From NCBI RefSeq assembly GCF_028829235.1, contig NZ_JAIWJY010000002.1:310001-374000 (forward strand): a DNA stretch of 64,000 bases. The letters run 5' to 3'. The notes under the pieces are model-generated. The model ran no database searches. It was not told the origin of the DNA and worked only from the letters and a program-made list of their open reading frames with translations. The DNA comes from Tenacibaculum larymnensis (GTDB taxonomy: Bacteria > Bacteroidota > Bacteroidia > Flavobacteriales > Flavobacteriaceae). The number at the start of each line of letters is the position of its first letter. Position 1 is the first letter of the stretch. The translations under genes were made by a program, and so were the position numbers. Positions 34,322 through 42,629 of this stretch are shown one piece after another.

Positions 34322-35338
34322 ATGAACTGTTGTACAGATTGTTTTTTAGATAAGGAGTTAAAAGGATTTGTTTACTCTAATTCAAATATAGTAAGTATAT
34401 GTGATTTTTGTGGAAAACAAGAGACTGAGACAATTAATACACAAGAATTGCAAGAGCAGTTTATTTCACTATTGAATATTTATGTTGTTGATGAAAATGG
34501 TCAAGATATAGTTTCAACTTTACAGAGTGATTGGGGGATATTTAAAATTGATGATCCAAAAATAATAAAGAAGTTACTAGAAGCTATATTGGATGGACTT
34601 GAAGAAGACTATTCTAGGTTTTTAAACTCGAAAATTAGACTTTCAATTCCTTCAGAAACGATTGAACTCATAAATAGTTGGAATTCTTTTAAAAATGAAA
34701 TAAAAAAAGAAAATAGGTTTTTTATTAAAAATCCAGCTGATTTAGAATCAATAGCAGAGACATTCCCAGTTAGAGAATATTCAAAAGGAAAGATGTTTTA
34801 TCGTTCTAGAATTTCTAATGATGAGAATGGGTATCCTCCTGAAAAAATGGGGAAACCTCCTCATAAATTATCAAAATCAGGAAGGGCTAACCCGCAAGGA
34901 ATACCTTATTTGTATGTGGCTCAGTCAATTGATACTACATTATACGAGGCACGCGTAACATTTTTAGATTATGTTTCTATTGGAGAATTTAAGTTGATAG
35001 ATAATATTAAAGTTATAACTTTAAGAGACTCATTCCAAGTTAGTCCTTTTATTGAAGATTTTTCTATTGAAAAATATATAAAGAATAAGGAGTTTATAGA
35101 TTTATTAGAAAGTGAGTTAGCTAAACCTCTAAGAAGACAAGATAATGAGTTAGATTATTTGCCAACACAATATTTATGTGAATACATAAAGCATTTTGGG
35201 TATGATGGGGTGGAATACGGAAGCTCATTACATAAAGGAGGAATCAATCTAGTTATTTTTGATGAAACTAAGTTAGAATGTAAGTCAACAAGAGTTTTAG
35301 AAGTGTCTAAAATAGATATAGAATACAAAGAATTGTAA
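34322..35338 (+). CDS. RES-domain protein (predicted NAD+-degrading enzyme) with zinc-ribbon N-terminus
   Basis: This 338-residue protein has an N-terminal CxxC...CxxC cluster (C4, C7, C27, C30), probably zinc-binding. The RES domain spans about residues 155-330: FYRSRI near 158, GRANPQGIPYLYVAQS near 187 and YEARV near 207, then DYLPTQYLCEYIK and GYDGVEYGSSLH, which contain the family's Arg, Tyr, Glu and Ser positions. RES toxins such as those of RES-Xre toxin-antitoxin pairs consume NAD+. No Xre antitoxin is adjacent; the partners are sce7726 and sce7725, so it may be the killing effector of a three-protein abortive system. It is the last gene before the ssrA att site. Confidence 0.8.
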   Translation: MNCCTDCFLDKELKGFVYSNSNIVSICDFCGKQETETINTQELQEQFISLLNIYVVDENGQDIVSTLQSDWGIFKIDDPKIIKKLLEAILDGLEEDYSRFLNSKIRLSIPSETIELINSWNSFKNEIKKENRFFIKNPADLESIAETFPVREYSKGKMFYRSRISNDENGYPPEKMGKPPHKLSKSGRANPQGIPYLYVAQSIDTTLYEARVTFLDYVSIGEFKLIDNIKVITLRDSFQVSPFIEDFSIEKYIKNKEFIDLLESELAKPLRRQDNELDYLPTQYLCEYIKHFGYDGVEYGSSLHKGGINLVIFDETKLECKSTRVLEVSKIDIEYKEL

Positions 35339-35362
35339 GTTGTACTTGATAAGGTTTAAAAA

Positions 35363-35381
35363 ACACCTAAAACGACACCTA
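35363..35381 (+). other. Right arm-type integrase binding site (candidate)
   Basis: ACACCTAAAACGACACCTA matches 18529-18547 at 18 of 19 positions in direct orientation and lies 42 bp inside the att core at the ssrA end. Confidence 0.7.
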
Positions 35382-35390
35382 AAAACAAAA

Positions 35391-35424
35391 ACCCTTATAA
35401 ACATTGAGTTTATAAGGGTTTTTT
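35391..35424 (-). terminator. Terminator of ssrA
   Basis: ACCCTTATAAAC pairs with GTTTATAAGGGT across ATTGA, with T- and A-runs on both sides, directly beyond the 3' end of ssrA. It also ends transcription from the RES operon. It lies inside the element, so the element brought a replacement terminator for the gene it disrupted. Confidence 0.85.
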
Positions 35425-35438
35425 GTGGAGACGCCGAG
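35423..35438. other. Proximal attachment site at the 3' end of ssrA
   Basis: TTGTGGAGACGCCGAG is identical to 18393-18408 and overlaps the acceptor-stem end of ssrA, so the tmRNA gene stays intact after integration. Confidence 0.88.
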
Positions 35439-35817
35439 AATCGAACTCGGGTCCAAACAAGTAGCTCAAAAGCTTTCTACATACTTAGTTTTTGTTTAAT
35501 TTTCGATTAAGACCTGACCAAAAACTGCCCAATCTTAACTTATCTTCTTTAGTTTCGAAAACCTATCGAAGCTCTAAGTTCTCTATGTTTACTTTTACGA
35601 TGCCCAAAAATGAAACGCCGTAAACCAAGGCTTTTCGTGGACATTTAGCTTGCGCACCTTGTGCGCCGAGGCAAATCTTACTGTTAATTCAGATTATGCA
35701 GCTAAAGCGTAGTTATCTTCGCCGTTTAAATGTTTGAAATAAGTTTAACGAGTTATCATTTCACTCCTCGGTATGCTTACATTTTCACTAATCTCGCTGT
35801 CAAAACCAGTCGTCCCC
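35426..35817 (-). ncRNA. ssrA: tmRNA
   Basis: The minus-strand transcript begins GGGGACGACTGGTTTTGACA (5' end at 35817), a canonical tmRNA start. It ends with a T-arm (GAGTTCGATTC) and CGGCGTCTCCA, so GGGGACG can pair with CGTCTCC as the acceptor stem. The tag is read at 35694-35723 as GEDNYALAA followed by TAA, a typical Bacteroidota proteolysis tag. tmRNA rescues stalled ribosomes with SmpB. The 3' CCA is only partly encoded because the DNA continues ACAAAA. The gene serves as the integration site of the 17 kb element. Confidence 0.97.
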
Positions 35818-36046
35818 AATATGTCAAAGATGCTATAAATATCTCTGCAAAAAATATACCAGATAATCTTTGTAATTCTATGCAATTTAGTTTGGCAGTA
35901 CTATAAAGATATACTGCTTAAACAAGAGAATGCAAATATAAAAAAATACTACTTGTACAATCATTTTAAAACGAGTATTTTCGCTGCAATTGTTATAAAC
36001 TATAACATTATATGTAAAATTGTTTAATTTTAATACAAAATCAATT

Positions 36047-37255
36047 ATGAAATTCGGAATTATAAAAGAGCGTAAAAACCCACCTGATAGAAGAGTCGTA
36101 TTTTCTCCAGAAAAATTGCAAGAGTTTAAACAACAGTTTCCTCAAGCAGAGATAGTGGTAGAAAGTTCAGATATCCGAGTTTTTTCTGATGAGGCTTACA
36201 CAAAAGCAGGTTTTGAAGTAACAAATGATGTTTCTGATTGTGATGTGTTATTAGGAGTAAAAGAAGTTCCTATAGACAATTTAATACCAAATAAAAAATA
36301 CTTTTTCTTTAGTCATACTATAAAAAAGCAACCATACAATCGTAAGTTGTTAAAAGCTATGTTAGAAAAAAATATTGAAATGTTCGACCATGAAACCATT
36401 ATACAAGAAAACGGAGCTCGTTTAATTGGTTTTGGTCGTTATGCAGGTTTAGTGGGTGCATATAATGGTTTTAGGGCTTTGGGCTTACGTGAAGGGTTAT
36501 TCAATTTACCTAAAGTAGAAACTCTAGCAGATTTAGACGCGGTAAAAGCTGAATTAGATAAAATAAGTTTACCAAACATTAAAATATTACTAACAGGAAC
36601 AGGAAAAGTAGCTAAGGGGGCTCAAGAAATATTAGACCATCTAAAAATTAAACAAGTAAGTGATGCTTTGTATTTAACAAGTGAGTTTACTGAGCCAGTA
36701 TATTGTATAGCTGATGTAATGGAATATGCAAAACGTAAAGATGGTAAAGTAGGAGATAAGTTTGAGTTTTATAAAGACCCTACTGGTTACGAAAGTAATT
36801 TTATGGCGTATGCTAAACAAACTGATTTCTTTATAGCGGGACATTTTTATGGAGATGGAGCACCGTATTTATTTACACGTGAAGATGCTAAACATCCAGA
36901 GTTTAGAATAAAGTATGTAGCTGATATTTCATGTGATATTGATGGGCCTGTAGCATCAACATTAAGAGCTTCTACAATAGCTGATCCTATTTATGGCTAC
37001 AATCCAGAAACAGAATCAGAAATTGATTATAAAGATGAAAAAGCCATCACGGTAATGGCTGTAGATAATTTACCTTGTGAATTACCAAAAGATGCTAGTG
37101 AAGGTTTTGGAGAAATGTTTTTAGAACATGTAATTCCTGCATTTTATAACAATGATAAAGATGGAATTTTAGCTCGATCAAAAATGACAACTAATACTGG
37201 TAAATTAACCGAACGTTATGCATATTTGCAAGATTACGTAGACGGAAAAGAATAA
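36047..37255 (+). CDS. NAD(P)-dependent oxidoreductase, alanine dehydrogenase/saccharopine dehydrogenase-like
   Basis: From ATG 36047 (MKFGIIKERKNPPDRR) the protein has 402 residues; the upstream TTG frame is not a convincing start. The N-terminal AlaDH/PNT-type motif KERKNPPDRRVVFSPE binds substrate in alanine dehydrogenases, and a nucleotide-binding segment ILLTGTGKVAKGAQE lies near residue 178. Similar proteins in Flavobacteriia are annotated as NAD(P)-dependent oxidoreductases related to eukaryotic lysine-forming saccharopine dehydrogenase. The exact substrate cannot be told from the sequence. It is the first core gene right of ssrA and has its own terminator. Confidence 0.8.
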   Translation: MKFGIIKERKNPPDRRVVFSPEKLQEFKQQFPQAEIVVESSDIRVFSDEAYTKAGFEVTNDVSDCDVLLGVKEVPIDNLIPNKKYFFFSHTIKKQPYNRKLLKAMLEKNIEMFDHETIIQENGARLIGFGRYAGLVGAYNGFRALGLREGLFNLPKVETLADLDAVKAELDKISLPNIKILLTGTGKVAKGAQEILDHLKIKQVSDALYLTSEFTEPVYCIADVMEYAKRKDGKVGDKFEFYKDPTGYESNFMAYAKQTDFFIAGHFYGDGAPYLFTREDAKHPEFRIKYVADISCDIDGPVASTLRASTIADPIYGYNPETESEIDYKDEKAITVMAVDNLPCELPKDASEGFGEMFLEHVIPAFYNNDKDGILARSKMTTNTGKLTERYAYLQDYVDGKE

Positions 37256-37266
37256 TATAAATTAAC

Positions 37267-37288
37267 TCCCGCTTCGGCGGGATTTTTT
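37267..37288 (+). terminator. Terminator after the oxidoreductase gene
   Basis: TCCCGC pairs with GCGGGA across the stable loop TTCG, followed by a T-run, 12 bp after the stop. Confidence 0.9.
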
Positions 37289-37296
37289 ATTTAAAT

Positions 37297-37512
37297 ATGA
37301 TACCAGACAAACAATTTTTAATTGATACAGCAAACATGAGAATGCCTTTTGGTAAATATAAAGGAACGTATTTAATTGAAATTCCTGAATATTATATTGT
37401 TTGGTATAAAAATAAAGGTTTTCCTAAAGGTAAGTTAGGTACGATGCTAGAGTTGGTTTATGAATTAAAGTTAAACGGACTAGAAGACATCTTACGAAAG
37501 ATTAGAAGATAA
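37297..37512 (+). CDS. DUF3820 family small protein
   Basis: This 71-residue protein has the DUF3820 pattern MPFGKYKGTYLIEIPEYY followed by WYKNKGFPKGKLG. The family is widespread in Bacteroidota and gammaproteobacteria and its function is unknown. Its 3' end overlaps the convergent DUF2809 gene by 21 bp. Confidence 0.85.
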   Translation: MIPDKQFLIDTANMRMPFGKYKGTYLIEIPEYYIVWYKNKGFPKGKLGTMLELVYELKLNGLEDILRKIRR

Positions 37513-37872
37513 TTTATGAGTTAAAATTTTTTCTAAAAGTAGAATAGTACCAACCCCCAATGTATAAGCTATTAAATCAACAACACTAAAAGTAGCACCA
37601 AATATAATTATAGCCAATCGGTTATTTTCTAAATCGAGAAATTCTAAAAGGGGAGTTAATTGTAAAAATTCTACGATATAAGCAAAAATTAGGACTGAAA
37701 CTGCTACGGTTTTATTAGAGAGGTTAAAGAAAATTTTTACTAAATAAAAGAGTAAAATAACTGCTAAAAAGTCACCAAAAGTATGTCTTATAAAACCTGA
37801 AGTTTGAGCTATTGCAATTTCCATTAGTAAAAAAAATGCAAAAGCAAGAAAGTTTTTCAAATTAAATTTCAT
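37492..37872 (-). CDS. DUF2809 family membrane protein
   Basis: This 126-residue protein has four hydrophobic segments and the motifs FIRHTFGDFLAVILLFYLVK and YIVEFLQLTPLL, which are typical of DUF2809 (VanZ-like) membrane proteins. It is separate from the creD cluster upstream by about 50 bp on the same strand and could be read from it. Function is unknown. Confidence 0.8.
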   Translation of the reverse strand: MKFNLKNFLAFAFFLLMEIAIAQTSGFIRHTFGDFLAVILLFYLVKIFFNLSNKTVAVSVLIFAYIVEFLQLTPLLEFLDLENNRLAIIIFGATFSVVDLIAYTLGVGTILLLEKILTHKLSSNLS

Positions 37873-37924
37873 AGTTGTTTATGTAAAAGCAAACTACCAT
37901 ACAATACGATAGTTTGCTTATTAA

Positions 37925-39310
37925 TTAATCGTTTTGCCAATCTATTTTTCTTGAGGCATACATTACTGAGGCTAGAATTATAAATAACCCTACACTACCT
38001 ACTAATAAAGCATAATTTTCTAGCTGAATAATTACAAAAATAAAGGCGTATAATGTGGTAAGAGAAGCTCCAACAAATAATGGGAATCTAATACTTTTTA
38101 AAATGGATTTAGAATACAACGTAATCAATAGCACTACTGCTATAGAAGCAATTAAATATGCCTTTAAGAAGCTACTATGTTCAGAAATTGATATCAGTAA
38201 TGTATAGAACATAGTTAAGGCAACACCAATCATTAAATATTGAAATGGATGAATGGATATTTTACTCATTGTTTGAATTAAAAAGAAGATTAAAAACGTA
38301 AGTCCAATAACCAAGAACCCATATTTAGCCGATCGTTCACTTTTTTGATATTCGTCTACAGGAATCATAAAGTTTACACCAAAAGCATAGTCTTTTAAGT
38401 TTGGAATTCCATTAAAAGATTGTTGAGAAAAAGGTCTGTTAATATCTAATATTTTCCATTTAGCATCAAAACCATTATCAGAGATTTTGTCAGAGTTAAA
38501 GGGAAGATATTCACCAATAAAATTAGCAGTTTTCCAGTCAGAGTTTATATGAACAGATGTTTCTTTTCCAATAGGAATAAAACGAATTTGTTTACTTCCA
38601 TTAATGCTTAGAGATAAACTAAAGTTTGTATCTGATTTTTTAGGAAGGTCTTCTTCATTTAAAAATTTACTCTCTAATTTATGAAGGTTTAAATAGTTGT
38701 AGTATGCTTTTTCATTACTGGCATCACCTTCATATTTAGAAGTAAAAGCATAGGTGTTTTTATGCAATTTTATTTCAACTAAGTTGTTAACTCCTTTTAA
38801 ATTAGAAGTTTTTATAATTAATCGAGCTTTGTTCCAAAGTATATCTTTTTCATTAATATCTTTTTCACTAAAATCAGGCTTCGTAAAACTTCCATCGATA
38901 TCTATCTTACTATTATACACTGCTGTTTTATAAATACCACGTTTTTTCTCTTCAGGATTTATAGAAGATTTGATATTTAATTTCTTCGGAAAAAAGTAAG
39001 CATATTTAATTTTTTCTTCAATCTCGGTTTGAGTTTCTTTTGTTTTTTGATTTCTAACAAATTTCTCTTTATATGTTTTGTACGGAACTTTTAAAATAGG
39101 ACCGTATAACAATACCTCTTTACCCCATTTCTGATTGATTTCTTGTACAACTTCTTGCTGTCGATTCATTCGCTCAACAATTAAGCTTTTTATGAAGGAT
39201 AAAGGAATTAAAAGGATGAGAATTAAAAATCCAATCATTAACATTCTAGCTGTGATAGATGTTTTTACCCACTTTCCGAACCTTCCGTTTTGTTTGTTTG
39301 ATGTTTCCAT
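37925..39310 (-). CDS. creD: CreD-family inner-membrane protein
   Basis: This 461-residue protein has one N-terminal membrane segment (about 20-45, MLMIGFLILILLIPLSFI). A large extracytoplasmic region follows, containing the CreD signature GPILKVPYK near residue 70, and then five or six membrane segments (about 325-455). CreD is linked to envelope stress in enterobacteria; in Bacteroidota it usually occurs with a small winged-helix regulator, as here. It is the last of three co-directional genes (40305 to 37925). Confidence 0.9.
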   Translation of the reverse strand: METSNKQNGRFGKWVKTSITARMLMIGFLILILLIPLSFIKSLIVERMNRQQEVVQEINQKWGKEVLLYGPILKVPYKTYKEKFVRNQKTKETQTEIEEKIKYAYFFPKKLNIKSSINPEEKKRGIYKTAVYNSKIDIDGSFTKPDFSEKDINEKDILWNKARLIIKTSNLKGVNNLVEIKLHKNTYAFTSKYEGDASNEKAYYNYLNLHKLESKFLNEEDLPKKSDTNFSLSLSINGSKQIRFIPIGKETSVHINSDWKTANFIGEYLPFNSDKISDNGFDAKWKILDINRPFSQQSFNGIPNLKDYAFGVNFMIPVDEYQKSERSAKYGFLVIGLTFLIFFLIQTMSKISIHPFQYLMIGVALTMFYTLLISISEHSSFLKAYLIASIAVVLLITLYSKSILKSIRFPLFVGASLTTLYAFIFVIIQLENYALLVGSVGLFIILASVMYASRKIDWQND

Positions 39311-39367
39311 AGTTTATTATTTTAAAAGAACTTTGAATTCCAAAGTTTAATAGTAAAAAAATTAGTG

Positions 39368-39664
39368 TTATTTATTTTTAATCAGTTTTTCTAAAGCGTC
39401 AATATGTTTTTTAAATTCTTGTTTACCAAGCTCTGTAGCGTAGTATCTAGTATTGGGTTTTCTACCAATAAATTGTTTTTCTATCCTAATAAATTCAACT
39501 TTTTCTAATGCTTTAGTATGACTTGCCAAATTACCATCCGTAGCACCTAATAATTCTTTTAGGGTAGTAAATTCAGCATATTCATTTACCATAAGAACAG
39601 ACATAATTCCCAGTCTAATTCTATGATCAAAAGCTTTATTTATATTTAGAATAATGTTTTTCAA
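39368..39664 (-). CDS. Winged-helix transcriptional regulator of the creD cluster
   Basis: This 98-residue protein has a winged-helix fold: DHRIRLGIMSVLMVNEY, TTLKELLGATDGNLASHTKAL (recognition helix) and a wing IGRKPNTRYYATELG. This type of short regulator regularly precedes creD in Flavobacteriia and probably controls it. It is 57 bp upstream of creD and 32 bp after the membrane-protein gene. Confidence 0.85.
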   Translation of the reverse strand: MKNIILNINKAFDHRIRLGIMSVLMVNEYAEFTTLKELLGATDGNLASHTKALEKVEFIRIEKQFIGRKPNTRYYATELGKQEFKKHIDALEKLIKNK

Positions 39665-39696
39665 AAAAGATAAATTTTAAAGTACGAAAATAGTTC

Positions 39697-40305
39697 TTAT
39701 TTTCTATCGTGTTTAAAATACATAAGTGTACCGTAAACAATATGCATGATTCCAAACCCTATAACCCAAAACCAAAAGCCATAACCGGGTAACATTGCAG
39801 CAATAAGTCCTAAAACAACTTCAGTGTAGCCTAAATACTTAATATCTCCAACAGTATATTTTGAAGCATTAATCAATGCTAAACCATAAAAAAGTAACAT
39901 TAAAGCACCCGTTTGTCCATATTTTTGATGTCCTAGTATGATAATGATATAGATTGCTCCAGAAACTAGAGGAATAAGGAAATTTAATAGTAACCTTCTT
40001 GTGGTGGCATCCCAAATTTTTTCTCCATTCTTTTTAGCTTTTCTTGTGGTTAAAAAGATAGCTGTAGCAATACTTAAAAAGCCAACTAACAATAAATCAA
40101 AGATGACTATTTGGAAAATTTTTCCATCTAGCATCAAATAACCATTAGAATTGTTGCTAACCAACCAGTATGCATAAGCTGCACCAATTAGTGCATATAT
40201 ACCTGCTAAAACACCCGATAAACCACTTAATGATATAAATCTAGATGATTTATTCATTAGGTTTTTAATTTCTGATATGTCTTTTAAATAATCTTCTGAA
40301 CTCAT
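39697..40305 (-). CDS. Multi-pass membrane protein of the creD cluster
   Basis: This 202-residue protein has an N-terminal cytoplasmic stretch (about 1-20) and then about six hydrophobic segments (LSGVLAGIYALIGAAYAYWL, IVIFDLLLVGFLSIATAIFL and others), ending in a basic tail. It is the first gene of the apparent three-gene unit with the regulator and creD. I do not recognise a named family. It could be the membrane signal partner of the regulator. Confidence 0.65.
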   Translation of the reverse strand: MSSEDYLKDISEIKNLMNKSSRFISLSGLSGVLAGIYALIGAAYAYWLVSNNSNGYLMLDGKIFQIVIFDLLLVGFLSIATAIFLTTRKAKKNGEKIWDATTRRLLLNFLIPLVSGAIYIIIILGHQKYGQTGALMLLFYGLALINASKYTVGDIKYLGYTEVVLGLIAAMLPGYGFWFWVIGFGIMHIVYGTLMYFKHDRK

Positions 40306-40383
40306 TTTTAAAGAACTTTGAAAAACAAAGTAAAAGTAATTTTATGAAACAGACAAATAAAATTTTAATGTATTTTTGAAAGA

Positions 40384-40752
40384 ATGAAACCAGCTGAAGA
40401 ATATATACTCAAACAACCAGAACCATTCAAGTCTATTTTACTGCATTTACAGGTATTGATAGAAAGTAATTTTCAGGGCTTAGAACTAAAATACAAATGG
40501 AAAATACCAGTATATTATATTAACGGGAAACAACTGTGCTATATGAATGCATCCCATAAAAAAGGTTTTGTTGACGTTGGATTTTGGGCAAAAGGTATTC
40601 TACAAGATTATGATGCTTTTTTAGTTTCGGAAGGAAGAGCAGTGGTAAAATCACTCCGTTATACTTCGGTAGAAGAAATTAATGAAGAAATACTACTACA
40701 AGTTATAGGCGAAGTAGCAAAACACAATCATAAAGGTTTTTGGAGGAAATAA
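40384..40752 (+). CDS. DUF1801 family protein
   Basis: This 122-residue protein has the DUF1801 (YdhG-like) pattern: FKSILLHLQVLIES, LELKYKWKIPVYYING and KKGFVDVGFWAKG. The family is cytoplasmic, small and of unknown function. It is divergent from the creD cluster, with 78 bp between the starts. It ends where the interrupted transglutaminase-like gene on the opposite strand also ends. Confidence 0.82.
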   Translation: MKPAEEYILKQPEPFKSILLHLQVLIESNFQGLELKYKWKIPVYYINGKQLCYMNASHKKGFVDVGFWAKGILQDYDAFLVSEGRAVVKSLRYTSVEEINEEILLQVIGEVAKHNHKGFWRK

Positions 40753-40944
40753 TTACTGAATCAAAAACTCAAGCATAACTTCTTTATCGATGATTAAAAA
40801 TAGCCGTTTGCTATTTTCAGGAGGAGAGGTTGTAATTGTAGCAATATTATTTTTGATAGATATGCTGTGTGGTTTTACTGCATATCGGTATCCACTATAT
40901 CCAAAGGAAACTGATTGATTAGGACGTAGATTTTTTATTTTTAA
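40753..40944 (-). pseudogene. 3' remnant of the transglutaminase-like gene beyond an in-frame stop
   Basis: On the minus strand the frame of the next gene continues without interruption for 63 codons past its TAA (40945-40947) and ends at TAA 40753-40755. The encoded sequence is protein-like (LRPNQSVSFGYSGYRYAV, then NNIATITTSPPENSKRLFL) and fills an otherwise unexplained 190 bp gap. It is probably the lost C-terminal domain of the same protein. Confidence 0.65.
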
Positions 40945-41703
40945 TTAAATAATAGAATCTTTTTTTAACAACCCTTTAGAAGGTGTTATTAATTCTAAAT
41001 CTGATTTTAAAAAGGCAGCATCATAAATTGGTTGATTATAAAAATCTTTTTTATCCATTCTACCAACTCTTAATTGCCAAAGTTTCTTTTCAGGAAAATG
41101 TGTTTTAAAGTATTTTTCTTCTGGAAAATTGAAGTAGTAAGCATTAAATGAAGGTTGCCATCTGTTATTATTCACAACACCAGCTGCCCATGTAGCATCA
41201 ATATAAATCCATATATCATTCAGCTTAACAGCGTTCCAAGCATGATTTGAGTTGGTTTTAGGATTAGCTATATCGTTTGAGGAATTTCTGATATATCCTT
41301 TTATAACTTCGTTTTCAATGTTTAAGAGTGTGCAGATTTTGGCAAATGTTTGGGCATAGCCTTCACAAAGAGCTTTCCTAGTTAATAGGGTTTCATTTAC
41401 AATGTTATCTTTTATAGCCTGTAATTTTTCTAGTCTTTCTTGCTCATTCCTGTACCTAAAAGAAATTCTTTTTTGCTTTGGATTGTAATACCCGTCTAAA
41501 TCATATCTAATATTATGAGCTAGCCAATAAAAAGCAGCTTGTACTAGCTGTTCTTCAGTTTTAAAGTCGCTTGCTATCTGTTGAGCTAAATTTTCTACTT
41601 TATTAAATTTAGGGTAACCATTAACTTTTTTTTCAACTAAAGAAAAGTTTTGCGCGCTAACAAGGTTAGTTATTAGAAAGAATAAAAAAAGAAGTTGTTT
41701 CAT
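40945..41703 (-). CDS. Exported transglutaminase-like cysteine protease-fold protein, C-terminally truncated
   Basis: From ATG 41703 (MKQLLFLFFLITNLVSAQ, signal peptide) this has 252 residues; six more are possible from 41721. The transglutaminase-like catalytic triad is visible: Cys in KALCEGYAQTF near 112, His in SNHAWNAV near 151 and Asp in IYIDATWAAG near 166. It resembles exported proteins related to the yeast cytokinesis protein Cyk3. The catalytic part is complete, but the frame is cut by TAA at 40945-40947, with coding-like sequence continuing beyond. It lies 22 bp after kdsA on the same strand, so the two may be co-transcribed. Confidence 0.8.
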   Translation of the reverse strand: MKQLLFLFFLITNLVSAQNFSLVEKKVNGYPKFNKVENLAQQIASDFKTEEQLVQAAFYWLAHNIRYDLDGYYNPKQKRISFRYRNEQERLEKLQAIKDNIVNETLLTRKALCEGYAQTFAKICTLLNIENEVIKGYIRNSSNDIANPKTNSNHAWNAVKLNDIWIYIDATWAAGVVNNNRWQPSFNAYYFNFPEEKYFKTHFPEKKLWQLRVGRMDKKDFYNQPIYDAAFLKSDLELITPSKGLLKKDSII

Positions 41704-41743
41704 ATATGAGTTTAAAAACAACTTTATAAAACAAAAATTGTGC

Positions 41744-42562
41744 CTATAAATTATTAATGGTTTTTCTAATTGTTACTAAGTTGGTAAGTAAACCTTCTAA
41801 ATAATCAAGGTGTAACATGTTGGCTCCATCACTCTTTGCATTGGCAGGATCAAAATGAGTTTCAATAAATAACCCGTCAACATTGTTAACCACACCTGCA
41901 CGAGCAATTGTTTCAATCATATCAGGTCGTCCACCAGTAACACCACTTGATTGATTAGGCTGTTGTAATGAATGTGTAACATCTAACACAGTAGGAGCAT
42001 ATTGACGCATGGTTGGAATTCCGCGGAAATCAACAATCATATCTTGATATCCAAACATGGTTCCTCTATCAGTTATCCATGCTTTTTGGTTACCAGCATC
42101 ATGTACTTTTTTTACGGCATGTTGCATAGCTTCAGGACTCATAAATTGTCCTTTTTTTAAATTCACAACTTTACCAGTTTTCGCCGCAGCTACAACTAAA
42201 TCGGTTTGACGAACTAAGAAAGCAGGTATCTGTAATACATCTACATATTGAGCTGCTTTTTCTGCATCAGAAACTTCATGAATGTCGGTTACGGTAGGAA
42301 TATTAAAGGTTTCAGAAACTTTACGTAAAATTTTTAATGCTTTTTCGTCACCAATTCCTGTAAAACTATCAATTCTACTACGATTAGCTTTTTTAAAACT
42401 TCCTTTAAATACGTAAGGGATTTCTAACTTGTCGGTAATAGAAATTGCTCTTTCAGCGATTCGCATAGCCATATCTTCTCCTTCAATGGCACAAGGACCA
42501 GCAAGTAAGAAAAAATTGTTTGAATCAGTATGTTTTATGTTTGGAATATCAGTTAAAGCCAT
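41744..42562 (-). CDS. kdsA: 3-deoxy-8-phosphooctulonate synthase
   Basis: This 272-residue protein is of normal KdsA length. It has the motifs FFLLAGPCAIEGE near the N-terminus, FKGSFKKANRSR, ITDRGTMFGYQDMIVDFRG and GLFIETHFDPANAKSDGAN. KdsA condenses arabinose 5-phosphate with phosphoenolpyruvate to form Kdo-8-phosphate for lipopolysaccharide. The metal-binding Cys of metal-dependent KdsA forms is replaced by Asn (KANRSR), suggesting the metal-independent class. It is divergent from the M28 peptidase gene. Confidence 0.97.
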   Translation of the reverse strand: MALTDIPNIKHTDSNNFFLLAGPCAIEGEDMAMRIAERAISITDKLEIPYVFKGSFKKANRSRIDSFTGIGDEKALKILRKVSETFNIPTVTDIHEVSDAEKAAQYVDVLQIPAFLVRQTDLVVAAAKTGKVVNLKKGQFMSPEAMQHAVKKVHDAGNQKAWITDRGTMFGYQDMIVDFRGIPTMRQYAPTVLDVTHSLQQPNQSSGVTGGRPDMIETIARAGVVNNVDGLFIETHFDPANAKSDGANMLHLDYLEGLLTNLVTIRKTINNL

Positions 42563-42629
42563 CCTTAAAAATTTTCAACAAAATTAAGAAATTAAATTGG
42601 CTATATTTAGGCTTTTAAATAAATAAAGA

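Noticed and set aside
36020..36046. Upstream TTG start for the oxidoreductase (and the upstream extension of mpl at 56828)
   Set aside because: The extra residues have no family similarity; the ATG starts at 36047 and 56927 begin the conserved N-termini.
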